Origin: Muribaculaceae bacterium
GTDB lineage: Bacteria > Bacteroidota > Bacteroidia > Bacteroidales > Muribaculaceae
Reading direction: 5' to 3'
DNA: 64,000 nucleotides
Assembly (NCBI GenBank): GCA_017462345.1
Contig: JAFTRI010000018.1
Location: 1-64,000, forward strand
In this document: positions 23,537-33,580 of the stretch, one piece after another
How positions within the stretch are numbered: position 1 is the stretch's first letter
Layout: each line of letters starts with the position of its first letter
Notes under the pieces: generated by a model
Seen by the model: the letters and a program-made list of their open reading frames with translations, nothing else
Databases searched by the model: none
Told to the model about the DNA's origin: nothing
Translations under genes and position numbers: made by a program

Positions 23537-26500
23537 TCATCGGTTAAGAGTAATTACCACATTTAATGTAATTCCGTCAAGATCGAGTTCCTCAATGACC
23601 GCACCATCAGGAATTTCACCGATATTGAGTGAAGCAGCAAGCACTTGGCGCGATATATATTCACTGAACTTGAGCAAGGCAGCATCGGTTGCGTCATTAG
23701 GAGCAACCACGATGTTGATTTTATCAGTAATATCATAGTCGCGGTTCTTCCTTATATTCTGTACACGGTTTACGACATCTCGCGCAATTCCTTCCTGCTT
23801 CAAATCCTCAGTAATAGTAACATCGAGAGCTACAGTAATGTTCCCCTCGTTAGCGACAAGCCATCCGGGAATATCCTCGGATATAACCTCAACGTCAGAG
23901 AGTTCAATTACTGCCGGTGTGCCGTCCACATCAAGCGATACGTTGCCTTGCTTTTCCATTGCAGCAATATCCTGCTGGCTCATTGCCTCTATCGCTTTTG
24001 CCACAAGCTTCATCGTTTTGCCGAATTTCGGGCCGAGTTTCTTAAAATCAGGTTTCACTCGCTTTACAAGCACGCCCTCATCATTATCGACATATTTTAT
24101 TCCTTTCACATTCACTTCACCCAAAATAAGGTCACTCATAGATTCTATCGCCTGATACTGGGCGTTGTCAAGTACCGGGATCATCAACATCGACAACGGC
24201 TGACGCACCTTAATATTCACTTTACGGCGTAACGACAACACCATTGAAGTTATAGTCTGGGCTATTCCCATGCGAGTTTCAAGACTTTTGTCAATTGCCT
24301 TTTCATCAACGACAGGGAATAATTCAAGATGAACCGATACCGTGTTTCCTGTTGTAACCGAAGTCAAATCCTGGTACAATCGATCGGCAAAGAAAGGAGA
24401 TATAGGAGCAATAAGTTTGGCAATTGTCACAAGACATGCATAGAGAGTCTGATATGCCGACAACTTGTCCTCATCCATATCTCCGCCCCAGAAACGTTTA
24501 CGGTTCAAACGCACATACCAGTTACTAAGATTATCATTAACAAAATCATTTATGGCACGTGCAGCCTTTGTTGGCTCATAGTCGGCAAGAGCCTCATCAA
24601 CCTCCTTGACAAGTGTGTTGAGCAACGATATTATCCAACGGTCAATCTCCGGACGCTTTTCAAGAGCAATCTGGGGCTGACTGTTGTCAAATCCGTCAAC
24701 ATTAGCATACAAGGCAAAGAAAGAATAAGTGTTATACAAGGTTGCAAACAATTTTCGGCTCGCCTCCTGCACTCCGGCGGTATCAAATTTGAGATTGTCC
24801 CATGGCGCCGAATTGGCAATCATATACCAGCGCAACGGATCTGAACCGAATTTTTCTATTGCATCAAACGGGTTCACGGCATTGCCAAGTCGTTTCGACA
24901 TCTTGTTTCCTTCCTTGTCAAGCACAAGTCCATTAGATATAACAGCCTTATAAGCAACCGAATCAAACACCATCGTAGCTATGGCATGAAGAGTAAAGAA
25001 CCATCCTCGTGTCTGATCTACACCCTCTGCGATAAAATCCGACGGGTAAAGTTCTCCCGAGTCAAGTCCATCCTTATTCTCAAACGGATAATGAATCTGG
25101 GCGTATGGCATAGCTCCGGAGTCAAACCATACGTCAATCAAGTCAAGTTCACGGTGCATGGGCTTGCCTGATGCCGATACAAGGACTATATCATCAACAT
25201 ACGGACGATGCAAATCTATCTTATCATAATTTTCCACGCTGTAATCTCCCGGGACAAATCCTTTATCCTTATATGGATTGGATGCCATGATACCGGAGGC
25301 AACCGACTTATCGATCTCCTTATATAATGTCTCGACACTATCGATACACAATTCCTCCATACCATCCTCTGTACGCCAGATGGGAAGCGGTGTTCCCCAA
25401 TAACGGCTACGTGACAGATTCCAATCCTGTAAGTTTTCAAGCCATTTGCCAAAACGGCCTGAACCGGTTGATTGCGGTTTCCATTTAATTGTGTCATTCA
25501 ATGCCATCATGCGTTCACGTGCTGCTGTTGTCCGAATAAACCAACTGTCAAGCGGGTAATAGAGCACAGGCTTGTCAGTTCGCCAACAATGCGGATAATT
25601 GTGTACATGTTTTTCTATCTTGAACGCAATTCCCGACTGCTTCATCTCCATACACAGAACAACGTTCAGATCCTCGGCTTTCTGTGCCGCAACTTCATCA
25701 AATTTACCATCGGGGTTAAACCGCGGGTCGTAGGCATTCTTCACATAATCCCCCGCATGGGCAGAATACACACCGTCGTTCACACATCGTGCGACAAATT
25801 CTTCAGCACACTCGTCCAAAAGGTAATATTTTCCGGTAAGGTCGACCATCGGACGAGTCTCCCCTTTCCTGTTTATCATAAATAGTGACGGTACTCCGGC
25901 AGCCTTGGCGACCTTGGCATCATCAGCACCGAATGTGGGCGCGATATGCACAATACCTGTACCGTCTTCGGTTGTAACATAATCACCGGGAATCACACGG
26001 AACGCCTCGTCCGACAGTTCTACAAAGCGATCATTACCCACATTAAAGCACTTTTCAGGATGAGCCCCGGCATATTTTTTGATAAATTCCGCAGCGTTTC
26101 CGTCAACCTTTTCAGTCGGTTTAACCCATGGTATCAACTGCTTGTATTTCATACCGACAAGGTCGGCACCTATATATTCCGATACAACACGATAAGGCAC
26201 TGTTTTATCCCCCTGCTTATATTCTTCCATCGGAAGTTCCGCACCTTCGGGCTTGAAATAGGACTTCACGAGTTCCTTCGCCATTACTATGCTGACTTTC
26301 TCCCCATTATAAGGATTATAGGTCCGCACGCACACGTATTCAATCTTAGGCCCGACACATAATGCAGTATTTGACGGTAATGTCCACGGGGTGGTTGTCC
26401 ATGCGACAAAACACGGCTTACCCCACTCCATCATTTCCGGACGAGGATCAAGCATCTCAAACAATGCCGTTACCGTAGTGTCTTTCACGTCACGATAACA

Positions 26501-27100
26501 CCCGGGCTGATTTAATTCATGTGTACTCAGCCCCGTTCCTGCCGCAGGAGAATATGGCTGTATAGTATAACCCTTATAAAGATAACCCTTGTCATACAGC
26601 TGACGCAACAGCCACCACACCGACTCAATATAACGGTTATCATAAGTAATATACGGATTATCGATGTCGACCCAATATCCCATCATGTTGGTCAAGGCAC
26701 CCCATTCCTTGGTGTATTTCATCACCTCGCGTCGACATGCGGCATTATATTCGTCGACAGATATTTTTTTTCCAATATCTTCCTTCGTTATTCCAAGAGA
26801 TTTTTCCACACCAAGTTCCACCGGCAGACCATGCGTATCCCAACCGGCCTTACGCTTGACGTGGAATCCTTTCATCGTCTTGTAGCGACAGAAAATATCT
26901 TTTATGGTACGAGCCATCACATGATGAATCCCGGGCATACCGTTTGCCGATGGGGGACCTTCATAAAACACAAACGAAAGATTGCCCTCACGCACTTTCA
27001 TGCTCTGCTCAAACAATTTCTCCTTGTTCCACCGTTCAAGAACCTCCTTGTTGATATCCGACAGATTAAAGCTATTATATTCGTTGAATTTCTTCATCAT
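23537..27100 (-). CDS. ileS: Isoleucyl-tRNA synthetase
   Basis: 1187 residues. The ATP-binding motif is GIHH (residues 57-60, in NGMPGIHHVMART), a variant of HIGH, and KMSKR lies near residue 730 (GNKMSKRLGN). An editing domain follows the first third (WTTTPWTLPSN). The length and the HIGH variant resemble the eukaryote-like class of IleRS, which is often less sensitive to mupirocin. It heads the leftward operon. A -7 element TACCTTTG (27132-27139, minus strand) lies 32 bp upstream of the start. Confidence 0.97.
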   Translation of the reverse strand: MMKKFNEYNSFNLSDINKEVLERWNKEKLFEQSMKVREGNLSFVFYEGPPSANGMPGIHHVMARTIKDIFCRYKTMKGFHVKRKAGWDTHGLPVELGVEKSLGITKEDIGKKISVDEYNAACRREVMKYTKEWGALTNMMGYWVDIDNPYITYDNRYIESVWWLLRQLYDKGYLYKGYTIQPYSPAAGTGLSTHELNQPGCYRDVKDTTVTALFEMLDPRPEMMEWGKPCFVAWTTTPWTLPSNTALCVGPKIEYVCVRTYNPYNGEKVSIVMAKELVKSYFKPEGAELPMEEYKQGDKTVPYRVVSEYIGADLVGMKYKQLIPWVKPTEKVDGNAAEFIKKYAGAHPEKCFNVGNDRFVELSDEAFRVIPGDYVTTEDGTGIVHIAPTFGADDAKVAKAAGVPSLFMINRKGETRPMVDLTGKYYLLDECAEEFVARCVNDGVYSAHAGDYVKNAYDPRFNPDGKFDEVAAQKAEDLNVVLCMEMKQSGIAFKIEKHVHNYPHCWRTDKPVLYYPLDSWFIRTTAARERMMALNDTIKWKPQSTGSGRFGKWLENLQDWNLSRSRYWGTPLPIWRTEDGMEELCIDSVETLYKEIDKSVASGIMASNPYKDKGFVPGDYSVENYDKIDLHRPYVDDIVLVSASGKPMHRELDLIDVWFDSGAMPYAQIHYPFENKDGLDSGELYPSDFIAEGVDQTRGWFFTLHAIATMVFDSVAYKAVISNGLVLDKEGNKMSKRLGNAVNPFDAIEKFGSDPLRWYMIANSAPWDNLKFDTAGVQEASRKLFATLYNTYSFFALYANVDGFDNSQPQIALEKRPEIDRWIISLLNTLVKEVDEALADYEPTKAARAINDFVNDNLSNWYVRLNRKRFWGGDMDEDKLSAYQTLYACLVTIAKLIAPISPFFADRLYQDLTSVTTGNTVSVHLELFPVVDEKAIDKSLETRMGIAQTITSMVLSLRRKVNIKVRQPLSMLMIPVLDNAQYQAIESMSDLILGEVNVKGIKYVDNDEGVLVKRVKPDFKKLGPKFGKTMKLVAKAIEAMSQQDIAAMEKQGNVSLDVDGTPAVIELSDVEVISEDIPGWLVANEGNITVALDVTITEDLKQEGIARDVVNRVQNIRKNRDYDITDKINIVVAPNDATDAALLKFSEYISRQVLAASLNIGEIPDGAVIEELDLDGITLNVVITLNR

Positions 27101-27131
27101 GTAATGAAAATTACTTATACAAAATTTTTTG

Positions 27132-27139
27132 CAAAGGTA
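27132..27139 (-). promoter_or_regulatory. -7 element of the ileS promoter
   Basis: Minus-strand TACCTTTG matches TAnnTTTG. A TTG about 22 bp upstream could be the -33 part. It predicts a start near 27125. Confidence 0.55.
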
Positions 27140-27265
27140 AAAATTTTAATGCACAATCCACAATGCCCGACACATAAATTATTGTAAACGACAGATAACA
27201 ATAACAGGTTTAATTCATTATAAAATTCTCATGGAATAATTAACGTGCAAAAACTGGATATTTAG

Positions 27266-27296
27266 TTGCTTTTATCAATAAAATGGCATAACTTTG
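27266..27296 (+). promoter_or_regulatory. Promoter of the his operon
   Basis: TTG (27266-27268), 20 bp, TAACTTTG (27289-27296), a good Bacteroidetes promoter. The transcript should start near 27303, 23 bases before the leader peptide ATG. Confidence 0.7.
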
Positions 27297-27325
27297 CCAC
27301 AAATTAAAAGCATTTACGAATAAAT

Positions 27326-27379
27326 ATGATTATTTTCATCGTTCGTCATCATTACCATCATCATTCCATCTTCATCTAA
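27326..27379 (+). CDS. hisL: his operon leader peptide
   Basis: A 17-residue ORF, MIIFIVRHHYHHHSIFI, with five His within six codons. It lies between the his promoter and the terminator hairpin that precedes hisG. When charged tRNA-His is scarce the ribosome stalls in the His codons and a different RNA fold is favoured. This is the standard attenuation layout known from enteric his operons. Confidence 0.9.
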   Translation: MIIFIVRHHYHHHSIFI

Positions 27380-27468
27380 GGAAGCGTGGTTACGGTTTAT
27401 GCATGATTAACTCAGGATATTATAACTCATTCAAGCCGGCTTCCTCCAACAAAGGCAACCGGCTTTTT
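27379..27468 (+). promoter_or_regulatory. his attenuator (antiterminator and terminator)
   Basis: Terminator: AAGCCGG (27433-27439) pairs with CCGGCTT (27459-27465) and TTTTT follows. Antiterminator: AGGAAGC (27379-27385), directly at the leader stop, is complementary to GCTTCCT (27439-27445), which lies at and just inside the left terminator arm. The two pairings exclude each other. A ribosome that finishes the leader covers the first segment and permits termination; stalling at the His codons frees it. Confidence 0.8.
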
Positions 27469-27499
27469 GATTTGCAGACAACACATAATAAAAACAATA

Positions 27500-28366
27500 A
27501 TGGAAACAAGATTAAGGATAGCCGTACAGTCAAAAGGCAGACTATATGACGAGACAATGGAACTGCTCGGAGAAGCCGGGATAAAAATGACGACAGCAAA
27601 ACGCACATTGCTTATCCCGTCCAGAAATTTCCCGGTAGAGCTGCTATTCCTGCGTGATGATGACATTCCTGACTCCGTCGCATCAGGAACAGCTGACATA
27701 GGAATTGTCGGGCTAAATGAAGTACTTGAGAAGAATAAAAGCGTTAACATACTAAAGGAATTGGGCTTCAGCCGTTGCAGGCTATCTCTTGCTATTCCCC
27801 AGCACATAGAATATCATGGCCTGAGCTGGTTTAACAATCGTAAGATAGCGACCTCCTACCCTGTTATACTTTCAAAATTTCTTTCCGAGAACGGAATTAA
27901 ATCCGACATCCATGTTATTACCGGCTCAGTTGAGATTGCCCCCGGAATAGGTCTTGCCGACGCAATTTTCGACATAGTTTCCTCAGGTTCCACTTTGGTT
28001 AGTAATAATCTTACTGAAGTGGAGAAAGTGCTTGAATCACAAGCAGTATTAATCGGGGCACAAAACCGCAAGCTGCCACAGGAGAAACACGTAATTCTTA
28101 ATGAACTGATGTTCCGCATCGATGCGGTAAAAGCTGCCGACGGAAAAAAATACATTCTGATGAATGTTCCTAAAGAAAAACTTGATGAAGTGCTCGCCAT
28201 ACTGCCCGGAATAAAAAGCCCGACAGTACTGCCACTCGCCAATACCGACTGGTGTTCGGTACACTCCGTTCTGGATGAGAAACGTTTTTGGGAAATCATA
28301 GGCAAATTGAAATCAGCCGGAGCTGAAGGCATTCTTGCCCTTGACATTGAAAAAATGATACTTTAG
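27500..28366 (+). CDS. hisG: ATP phosphoribosyltransferase
   Basis: 288 residues from the ATG at 27500 (an open frame runs back to 27467, but there it overlaps the terminator). It is the long form: catalytic domains to about residue 210 (RIAVQSKGRLYDET, GTADIGIVGLNEV, ITGSVEIAPGIGLADAI) and a C-terminal ACT-like domain (about 213-288) that binds histidine for feedback inhibition. It makes phosphoribosyl-ATP, the first step of histidine synthesis. The start of hisD follows after 6 bp. Confidence 0.96.
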   Translation: METRLRIAVQSKGRLYDETMELLGEAGIKMTTAKRTLLIPSRNFPVELLFLRDDDIPDSVASGTADIGIVGLNEVLEKNKSVNILKELGFSRCRLSLAIPQHIEYHGLSWFNNRKIATSYPVILSKFLSENGIKSDIHVITGSVEIAPGIGLADAIFDIVSSGSTLVSNNLTEVEKVLESQAVLIGAQNRKLPQEKHVILNELMFRIDAVKAADGKKYILMNVPKEKLDEVLAILPGIKSPTVLPLANTDWCSVHSVLDEKRFWEIIGKLKSAGAEGILALDIEKMIL

Positions 28367-28372
28367 GCAATT

Positions 28373-29665
28373 ATGGAAATAATAAGATACCCTCAACGTA
28401 GTGAATGGAGAGCTCTTACCAAGCGAGCATTATCCGATACAGCCGACGAGGTAAAAGTCGTTGTTGCCAATATTATCGAGAATATACGCACTCATGGTGA
28501 TGACGCATTAAAAGAATATGAGAAACGGTTTACCGGAGCGACACTCGACACTCTCGCTGTCGGTGAAGAGGAATTTAAAGAAGCGGAAAAGCTCATTGAT
28601 CCCGAATTGCGTGAAGCAATAACAGTTGCCGAAAAGAATATCACGGCATTCCATTCGGCACAACGTATGACGCCCGTCTCTGTAGAAACCTCACCAGGAG
28701 TAAAATGTATGCAACGTGCAGTCCCAATCGATAAAGTCGGCCTATATATACCGGGAGGAAACTCACCACTGTTCTCCACCATGCTTATGCTTGCAATCCC
28801 CGCAGGTATTGCAGGATGCAAAGAAATAATCATGTGTACACCTCCGGGAAAAGACGGGAAAATACATCCGGCCATAATATATGCAGCCCAAGTGGCAGGT
28901 GTACACCGCATATATAAAACAGGAGGAGCACAAGCTATTGCAGCAATGGCATACGGCACAGAAACAATACCTGCCGTGTACAAGATATTCGGACCAGGAA
29001 ACCGGTATGTCATGGAAGCCAAACAACAGGTCTCACGGGACAATGTTTCAATCGACATGCCGGCAGGGCCCTCGGAAGTTCTTGTAATTGCCGACGACAG
29101 CGCACGGGCCGACTTTGTCGCAGCTGACTTCCTGTCACAAGCCGAACATGGACCTGACAGCCAGTCCATACTGCTGACGACATCTGAAAGGCTGATAAGT
29201 TCACTCCCAAAAGAGATTGAACAATTACTGTCATTGATGCCAAGGCGTGAAATGATGGAAAAATCACTTAATCACAGCCGATTGATACTATTACATGACA
29301 TTGATGAAGTAATGGCATTCTCCAATGAATATGCTCCGGAGCACCTCATTATCAACCATAACGATGCCTTATCCTTATGTGACAGGGTCAGGAATGCCGG
29401 TTCAGTATTTATCGGTGCATATTCTCCCGAGAGCGCAGGAGACTATGCCTCCGGTACTAACCACACACTGCCCACCTCGGGGTATGCAAAGTCCTATAGC
29501 GGTGTCAATCTTGACAGTTTCTGCAAGAAAATAACATTCCAGCAGTTGGATGCCAAAGGGATAAAATCCATAGGCAAAGCAGTAGAGATAATGGCCGAGA
29601 ATGAAGACCTTATGGCTCATAAGATGGCGATGACACTACGTTTACAATCAATCGATAACCAATAG
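28373..29665 (+). CDS. hisD: Histidinol dehydrogenase
   Basis: 430 residues, the usual length. Motifs: YIPGGNSPLFSTMLM, GNRYVMEAKQQV, DMPAGPSEVLV and EYAPEHLIINH, the last with the catalytic His region. The zinc-dependent enzyme oxidises histidinol to histidine in two NAD steps. It is the second gene of hisGDCB. Confidence 0.97.
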   Translation: MEIIRYPQRSEWRALTKRALSDTADEVKVVVANIIENIRTHGDDALKEYEKRFTGATLDTLAVGEEEFKEAEKLIDPELREAITVAEKNITAFHSAQRMTPVSVETSPGVKCMQRAVPIDKVGLYIPGGNSPLFSTMLMLAIPAGIAGCKEIIMCTPPGKDGKIHPAIIYAAQVAGVHRIYKTGGAQAIAAMAYGTETIPAVYKIFGPGNRYVMEAKQQVSRDNVSIDMPAGPSEVLVIADDSARADFVAADFLSQAEHGPDSQSILLTTSERLISSLPKEIEQLLSLMPRREMMEKSLNHSRLILLHDIDEVMAFSNEYAPEHLIINHNDALSLCDRVRNAGSVFIGAYSPESAGDYASGTNHTLPTSGYAKSYSGVNLDSFCKKITFQQLDAKGIKSIGKAVEIMAENEDLMAHKMAMTLRLQSIDNQ

Positions 29666-29673
29666 CCTTAACT

Positions 29674-30717
29674 ATGACATTAGAAGAATTAGTCCGACCG
29701 AATATACTGAATCTTTCACCATATACTTGCGCCCGTAATGAATTTACAGGAGAAGCGCGCGCCTGGCTCGACGCAAATGAAAACAGCCGCATTACAGGGT
29801 TAAACCGTTATCCTGACCCGTTACAGACCAAGGTAAAAGAACAACTTGGCAAATATCGGAATGTATCACCTGAAAGAATATTTCTCGGAGTAGGAAGTGA
29901 CGAATGTATAGATATTGCCTACCGCGTATTCTGCCGACCGGGAATCGATAACGTCGTTGCGATAGAACCCACCTACGGCATGTATCAGGTTTGTGCCGAC
30001 ATCAATGACATAGAGTACCGTCGCGTGAGCCTAAGAAAAGATTTTTCGCTTGATAGCGAAGCTCTACTCTCAGCCTGCGACAATAACACAAAAATAATTT
30101 GGATATGCACTCCCAATAATCCTACAGGCAACGCCTTCTCCCGTGAACAGCTATGTGATATATGCAACCGTTTCAATGGCATAACTGTCATTGACGAGGC
30201 CTATATAGATTTCTCCACCAAAGGTTCAATGACTGAATATCTCGACAGCTTCCCTAACCTGATAGTAATGCAAACATTTTCTAAGGCTTGGGCCAGTGCA
30301 GCAATACGTCTCGGCATCTCCTATGCATCTTCCTCCATCATAGATATATATAATAAAGTCAAATATCCGTATAATATAAATGAACTGACCCAGCGACAGG
30401 CCTTAAAAGTACTCGACGACATCACCCATATTGAAGAAACGACTCAGGAGATTCTTGATGCCCGCGACAACCTTATTACCGAACTTGAAACTATTGACAA
30501 TATCGTATTGGGGATATACCCGTCCGATGCCAATTTTATACTTGTGAAAGTCACTGAAGCCGATGCCATATACAATTACCTTCGAGACTGCGGTGTCATA
30601 GTCAGGAATCGTAGTCGTGTACATTTATGTGGCAATTGCCTGCGCATTACCGTAGGTAATACCGAAGAAAACAGATTATTGATTGACAAGCTGAGCGATT
30701 ATGGAAACAACAGATAA
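29674..30717 (+). CDS. hisC: Histidinol-phosphate aminotransferase
   Basis: 347 residues, class II PLP fold. Motifs: [29 protein letters not shown] and the PLP lysine at 204 in [15 protein letters not shown]. It forms histidinol phosphate from imidazole acetol phosphate and glutamate. Its 3' end overlaps hisB by 17 bp, which suggests coupled translation. Confidence 0.96.
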   Translation: MTLEELVRPNILNLSPYTCARNEFTGEARAWLDANENSRITGLNRYPDPLQTKVKEQLGKYRNVSPERIFLGVGSDECIDIAYRVFCRPGIDNVVAIEPTYGMYQVCADINDIEYRRVSLRKDFSLDSEALLSACDNNTKIIWICTPNNPTGNAFSREQLCDICNRFNGITVIDEAYIDFSTKGSMTEYLDSFPNLIVMQTFSKAWASAAIRLGISYASSSIIDIYNKVKYPYNINELTQRQALKVLDDITHIEETTQEILDARDNLITELETIDNIVLGIYPSDANFILVKVTEADAIYNYLRDCGVIVRNRSRVHLCGNCLRITVGNTEENRLLIDKLSDYGNNR

Positions 30718-31843
30718 GCCAAGAGTACTATTCATAGACCGAGACGGCACTCTTATCGTCGAACCTCCGGAAGACTATCAGGTCGATTCACTCGAAAAAC
30801 TGGAGCTGCTCCCCGGAGTGTTACGTGCCATGCACTTTATTGCCAATCGTATGCCATTCAAGCTCGTTATGGTAACAAACCAGGACGGACTGGGCACTGA
30901 GTCATTCCCTGAATCGGACTTTCTTCCTCCGCACAACAAGATGCTCCGCACATTTGAGAATGAAGGAGTGATATTCGATGACATAATAATCGACCGCACA
31001 TTCGAGCAGGAAAATGCGCCAACCCGTAAACCGGGCACAGCCCTATTAGGCGAATACTTATCAGGAGAATATGACCTTGACAATTCTTTTGTAATCGGAG
31101 ACCGACTGACAGATGTGATGCTTGCCAAGAATATCGGGTGCAAAGCGATCCTGCTTCGCGATCCTGACGAGATTTCCGATGAACTTGCCAAAAATAATCT
31201 TTCCGGCACTACGGCATTGATTACCTGTTCGTGGGAGCGTATTGCCGATTTTCTGCAAGGTGGTACAAGACAAGCTCATGTTAGCCGTAAAACAAGCGAG
31301 ACATCTGTCGAAATAGACATTGACCTTGACGGCAACAGCAAATGCGACATACATACAGGACTCGGTTTTTTTGACCACATGCTTGAGCAGATCGGACGGC
31401 ATTCCGGAATAGACTTGTCAATTAATGTAACCGGAGATCTGCATGTTGATGAACACCACACAATAGAGGATACAGCCATTGCCCTTGGTAACGCCTTTCA
31501 TAAAGCACTTGGAGACAAGCGCGGGATAGAACGCTACGGTTACGTACTGCCTATGGATGACTGCCTCTGCACAGTTGCCATCGATTTCGGCGGACGCCCT
31601 TGGCTTGTATGGGATGCCGAATTCCGTCGTGAAAAAATAGGAGATATGCCCACTGAGATGTTTCTCCACTTTTTCAAAAGCTTCAGCGACAATGCACACA
31701 TGAACCTGTTCATACGCGCAGAAGGAGTAAACGAACACCACAAAATAGAGGGAATATTCAAGTCTCTCGCCCGAGCGATCAAAATGGCAATCAAGCGCGA
31801 TATGTTCAAATACACATTACCATCAACCAAAGGGTCCCTATAG
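30701..31843 (+). CDS. hisB: Bifunctional histidinol-phosphatase / imidazoleglycerol-phosphate dehydratase
   Basis: 380 residues. The N-terminal HAD domain has the nucleophile motif FIDRDGTLI (Asp13, Asp15) and is the phosphatase; the C-terminal part from about residue 190 has [17 protein letters not shown] and [12 protein letters not shown] with the metal-binding His groups of the dehydratase. The fusion is the same as in enteric bacteria and is common in Bacteroidetes. It carries out steps 7 and 9 of the pathway. Two hairpins follow (31845-31860 and 31873-31905). Confidence 0.97.
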   Translation: METTDKPRVLFIDRDGTLIVEPPEDYQVDSLEKLELLPGVLRAMHFIANRMPFKLVMVTNQDGLGTESFPESDFLPPHNKMLRTFENEGVIFDDIIIDRTFEQENAPTRKPGTALLGEYLSGEYDLDNSFVIGDRLTDVMLAKNIGCKAILLRDPDEISDELAKNNLSGTTALITCSWERIADFLQGGTRQAHVSRKTSETSVEIDIDLDGNSKCDIHTGLGFFDHMLEQIGRHSGIDLSINVTGDLHVDEHHTIEDTAIALGNAFHKALGDKRGIERYGYVLPMDDCLCTVAIDFGGRPWLVWDAEFRREKIGDMPTEMFLHFFKSFSDNAHMNLFIRAEGVNEHHKIEGIFKSLARAIKMAIKRDMFKYTLPSTKGSL

Positions 31844-31844
31844 A

Positions 31845-31905
31845 CTGCCGAAAACGGCAGGATAAAATAATTAAGGGTGGTAACCGGGGGAAGGTTGCCA
31901 CCCTT
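31845..31905 (+). terminator. his operon terminator (two hairpins)
   Basis: The first stem is CTGCCG-AAAA-CGGCAG (31845-31860). The second is AAGGGTGG, T, AACC with loop GGGGGAA and GGTT, G, CCACCCTT (31873-31905). A short T-rich run follows the second. hisB and the leftward flippase gene converge here. Confidence 0.7.
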
Positions 31906-31913
31906 GTTATATC

Positions 31914-31930
31914 CACGTCATCACGACGTG
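31914..31930. repeat. Short inverted repeat in the convergent gap
   Basis: CACGTC (31914-31919) and GACGTG (31925-31930) with a 5-base spacer. It may be a weak terminator for the leftward flippase operon or a protein site; there is no T run. Confidence 0.25.
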
Positions 31931-32023
31931 ACATATAACACTATGCTATTTTTATGTCATACAAATATAGTAATACAATACGAATATCAGGGATATTTTC
32001 TCAGAATATTTTTCGCGATAGAT

Positions 32024-33571
32024 TTATTTTATTCCATTCAAATTATCAGGAGTTTTCTCCTTGTTTTTTCCAACCCTCCTGTTCCGGAAACGGTACATGA
32101 AATAATCCATTGCATCAGTCTGAATACGAGAGTGTAACACTCGGTTTACAGCAAAATACAATCCACATCCGGCAACTGCCTGAACACACAATATCAAAAA
32201 CGGAGTATCAACCAATTGCGACATGATTGCCATTATAGGCATTATCACTACGGTCTCACATACATACGGCAACATATCAGCAATATATTCCCAGAAATTA
32301 CGCGAGGCGACATGTGCAGTGACAACAAGGGTTACTATCCAAGTCAATGCCGATGCAATAACCTGACCCCAAAGCAATATTTTCACCCCGTATGTCATAT
32401 CGTCAGGAAACGTAACAGCAATATAAGGAAGTGTAAGGAATATTGCCACCAAAGCCACGCCATCACGCACAAGTTCCATTATAACCAACAGCCTTGCCCG
32501 CCCAAGCGCAAGGATATAATTGTTGTAAAGCGATGACAGTACGGTAAATATTCCTCTTACCAGTAATAACTGGAACAATATAACCGACGCATCCCATTTC
32601 GTACCGAACAATAGGTGGAATAACGGTTCGGCCATTACAATAAGGAATCCAATCGCAGGAAAAAGAATGTATGCGGTAAAACGGTTCATCTTGGCTGTCG
32701 CACGATTAAACCGCTCCCTGTCATCCTGAAATCCCGACAGGACCGGCAAAAATGATGAAGTAAGCACCTGCGATAGTGATGACACACCCATCTTGCTCCA
32801 CTTATCGGCTTGAGTATAATATCCGAGACTCACAAGCCCCACCCTGTTTCCTATAAAAAAAGAATATATATTCTGGAATAAAGTATTTAGAAACGAACTT
32901 GCCATTATTCCCGAACCAATGCGGAATATCGACCGTAGCGACGACCACGAGAAACGCATGACCGGTAGCCAATGGCTTGTAATCCATAATAACAAAGACT
33001 TGACCGATGCAAGAACAATAGTTTGCCATACAACCGCCCATGCCCCATATCCATTAACAGCAAGCCATATACCGACAATAGCTCCGGCAGTAAGTCCGAG
33101 AGTATTTGATACGGCTATCATCTTGACCTCCATCCGCTTCATCAGCCTATTGGTCTGTACTATGGCCGTTGCATTTATTATAAATGTCAAGAACATTACC
33201 CTTGATAACGGAATCAAGCGGGTATCATTCTGGAACAGCCCGGCTATGAACGGAGCAAAAAACCATAATATGGCATATATCAATACCGCAACGCCGACGT
33301 TAAACCACAGTACGGTACTGTAATCAACCTCCGTAGGGTTCTTTCGCTGAATCAAAGCGTATGAAAAACCACTGTCAATAAACAGTGTGGCAAACGTCTG
33401 AAATACCATTATCGCCCCGACAAGGCCGAAATCCTCCTGAGACAGGATACGTGCAAGTACTATGCCTGTCACCGCATATAACAATTGCGACGAAACACGG
33501 TCGATGACATTCCATTTAATAGTACGAGCCGTGCGCAGTTTCAGACTTGGCATATCACTCGGCATCTGCAT
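32024..33571 (-). CDS. Polysaccharide flippase (WzxC-like)
   Basis: 515 residues with about 12-14 membrane segments. The N-terminal part (RTIKWNVIDRVSSQLL, GIVLARILSQEDFGLVGA, DSGFSYALIQRKNPTEVDYS) is typical of MATE-like polysaccharide flippases of the WzxC/Polysacc_synt_3 family. It would move lipid-linked glycan repeats across the inner membrane. No glycosyltransferases are next to it. It is the last gene of a leftward operon that starts with dusB. The first of several Met codons within the first ten residues is chosen. Confidence 0.85.
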   Translation of the reverse strand: MQMPSDMPSLKLRTARTIKWNVIDRVSSQLLYAVTGIVLARILSQEDFGLVGAIMVFQTFATLFIDSGFSYALIQRKNPTEVDYSTVLWFNVGVAVLIYAILWFFAPFIAGLFQNDTRLIPLSRVMFLTFIINATAIVQTNRLMKRMEVKMIAVSNTLGLTAGAIVGIWLAVNGYGAWAVVWQTIVLASVKSLLLWITSHWLPVMRFSWSSLRSIFRIGSGIMASSFLNTLFQNIYSFFIGNRVGLVSLGYYTQADKWSKMGVSSLSQVLTSSFLPVLSGFQDDRERFNRATAKMNRFTAYILFPAIGFLIVMAEPLFHLLFGTKWDASVILFQLLLVRGIFTVLSSLYNNYILALGRARLLVIMELVRDGVALVAIFLTLPYIAVTFPDDMTYGVKILLWGQVIASALTWIVTLVVTAHVASRNFWEYIADMLPYVCETVVIMPIMAIMSQLVDTPFLILCVQAVAGCGLYFAVNRVLHSRIQTDAMDYFMYRFRNRRVGKNKEKTPDNLNGIK

Positions 33572-33580
33572 AAAGTGTAA

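Noticed and set aside
27467-27499. Extended N-terminus of HisG
   Set aside because: It would begin in the T run of the attenuator; the ATG at 27500 gives the normal protein start.
28492-29169. 225-residue minus-strand ORF inside hisD
   Set aside because: hisD is certain and the opposite frame shows no motifs.
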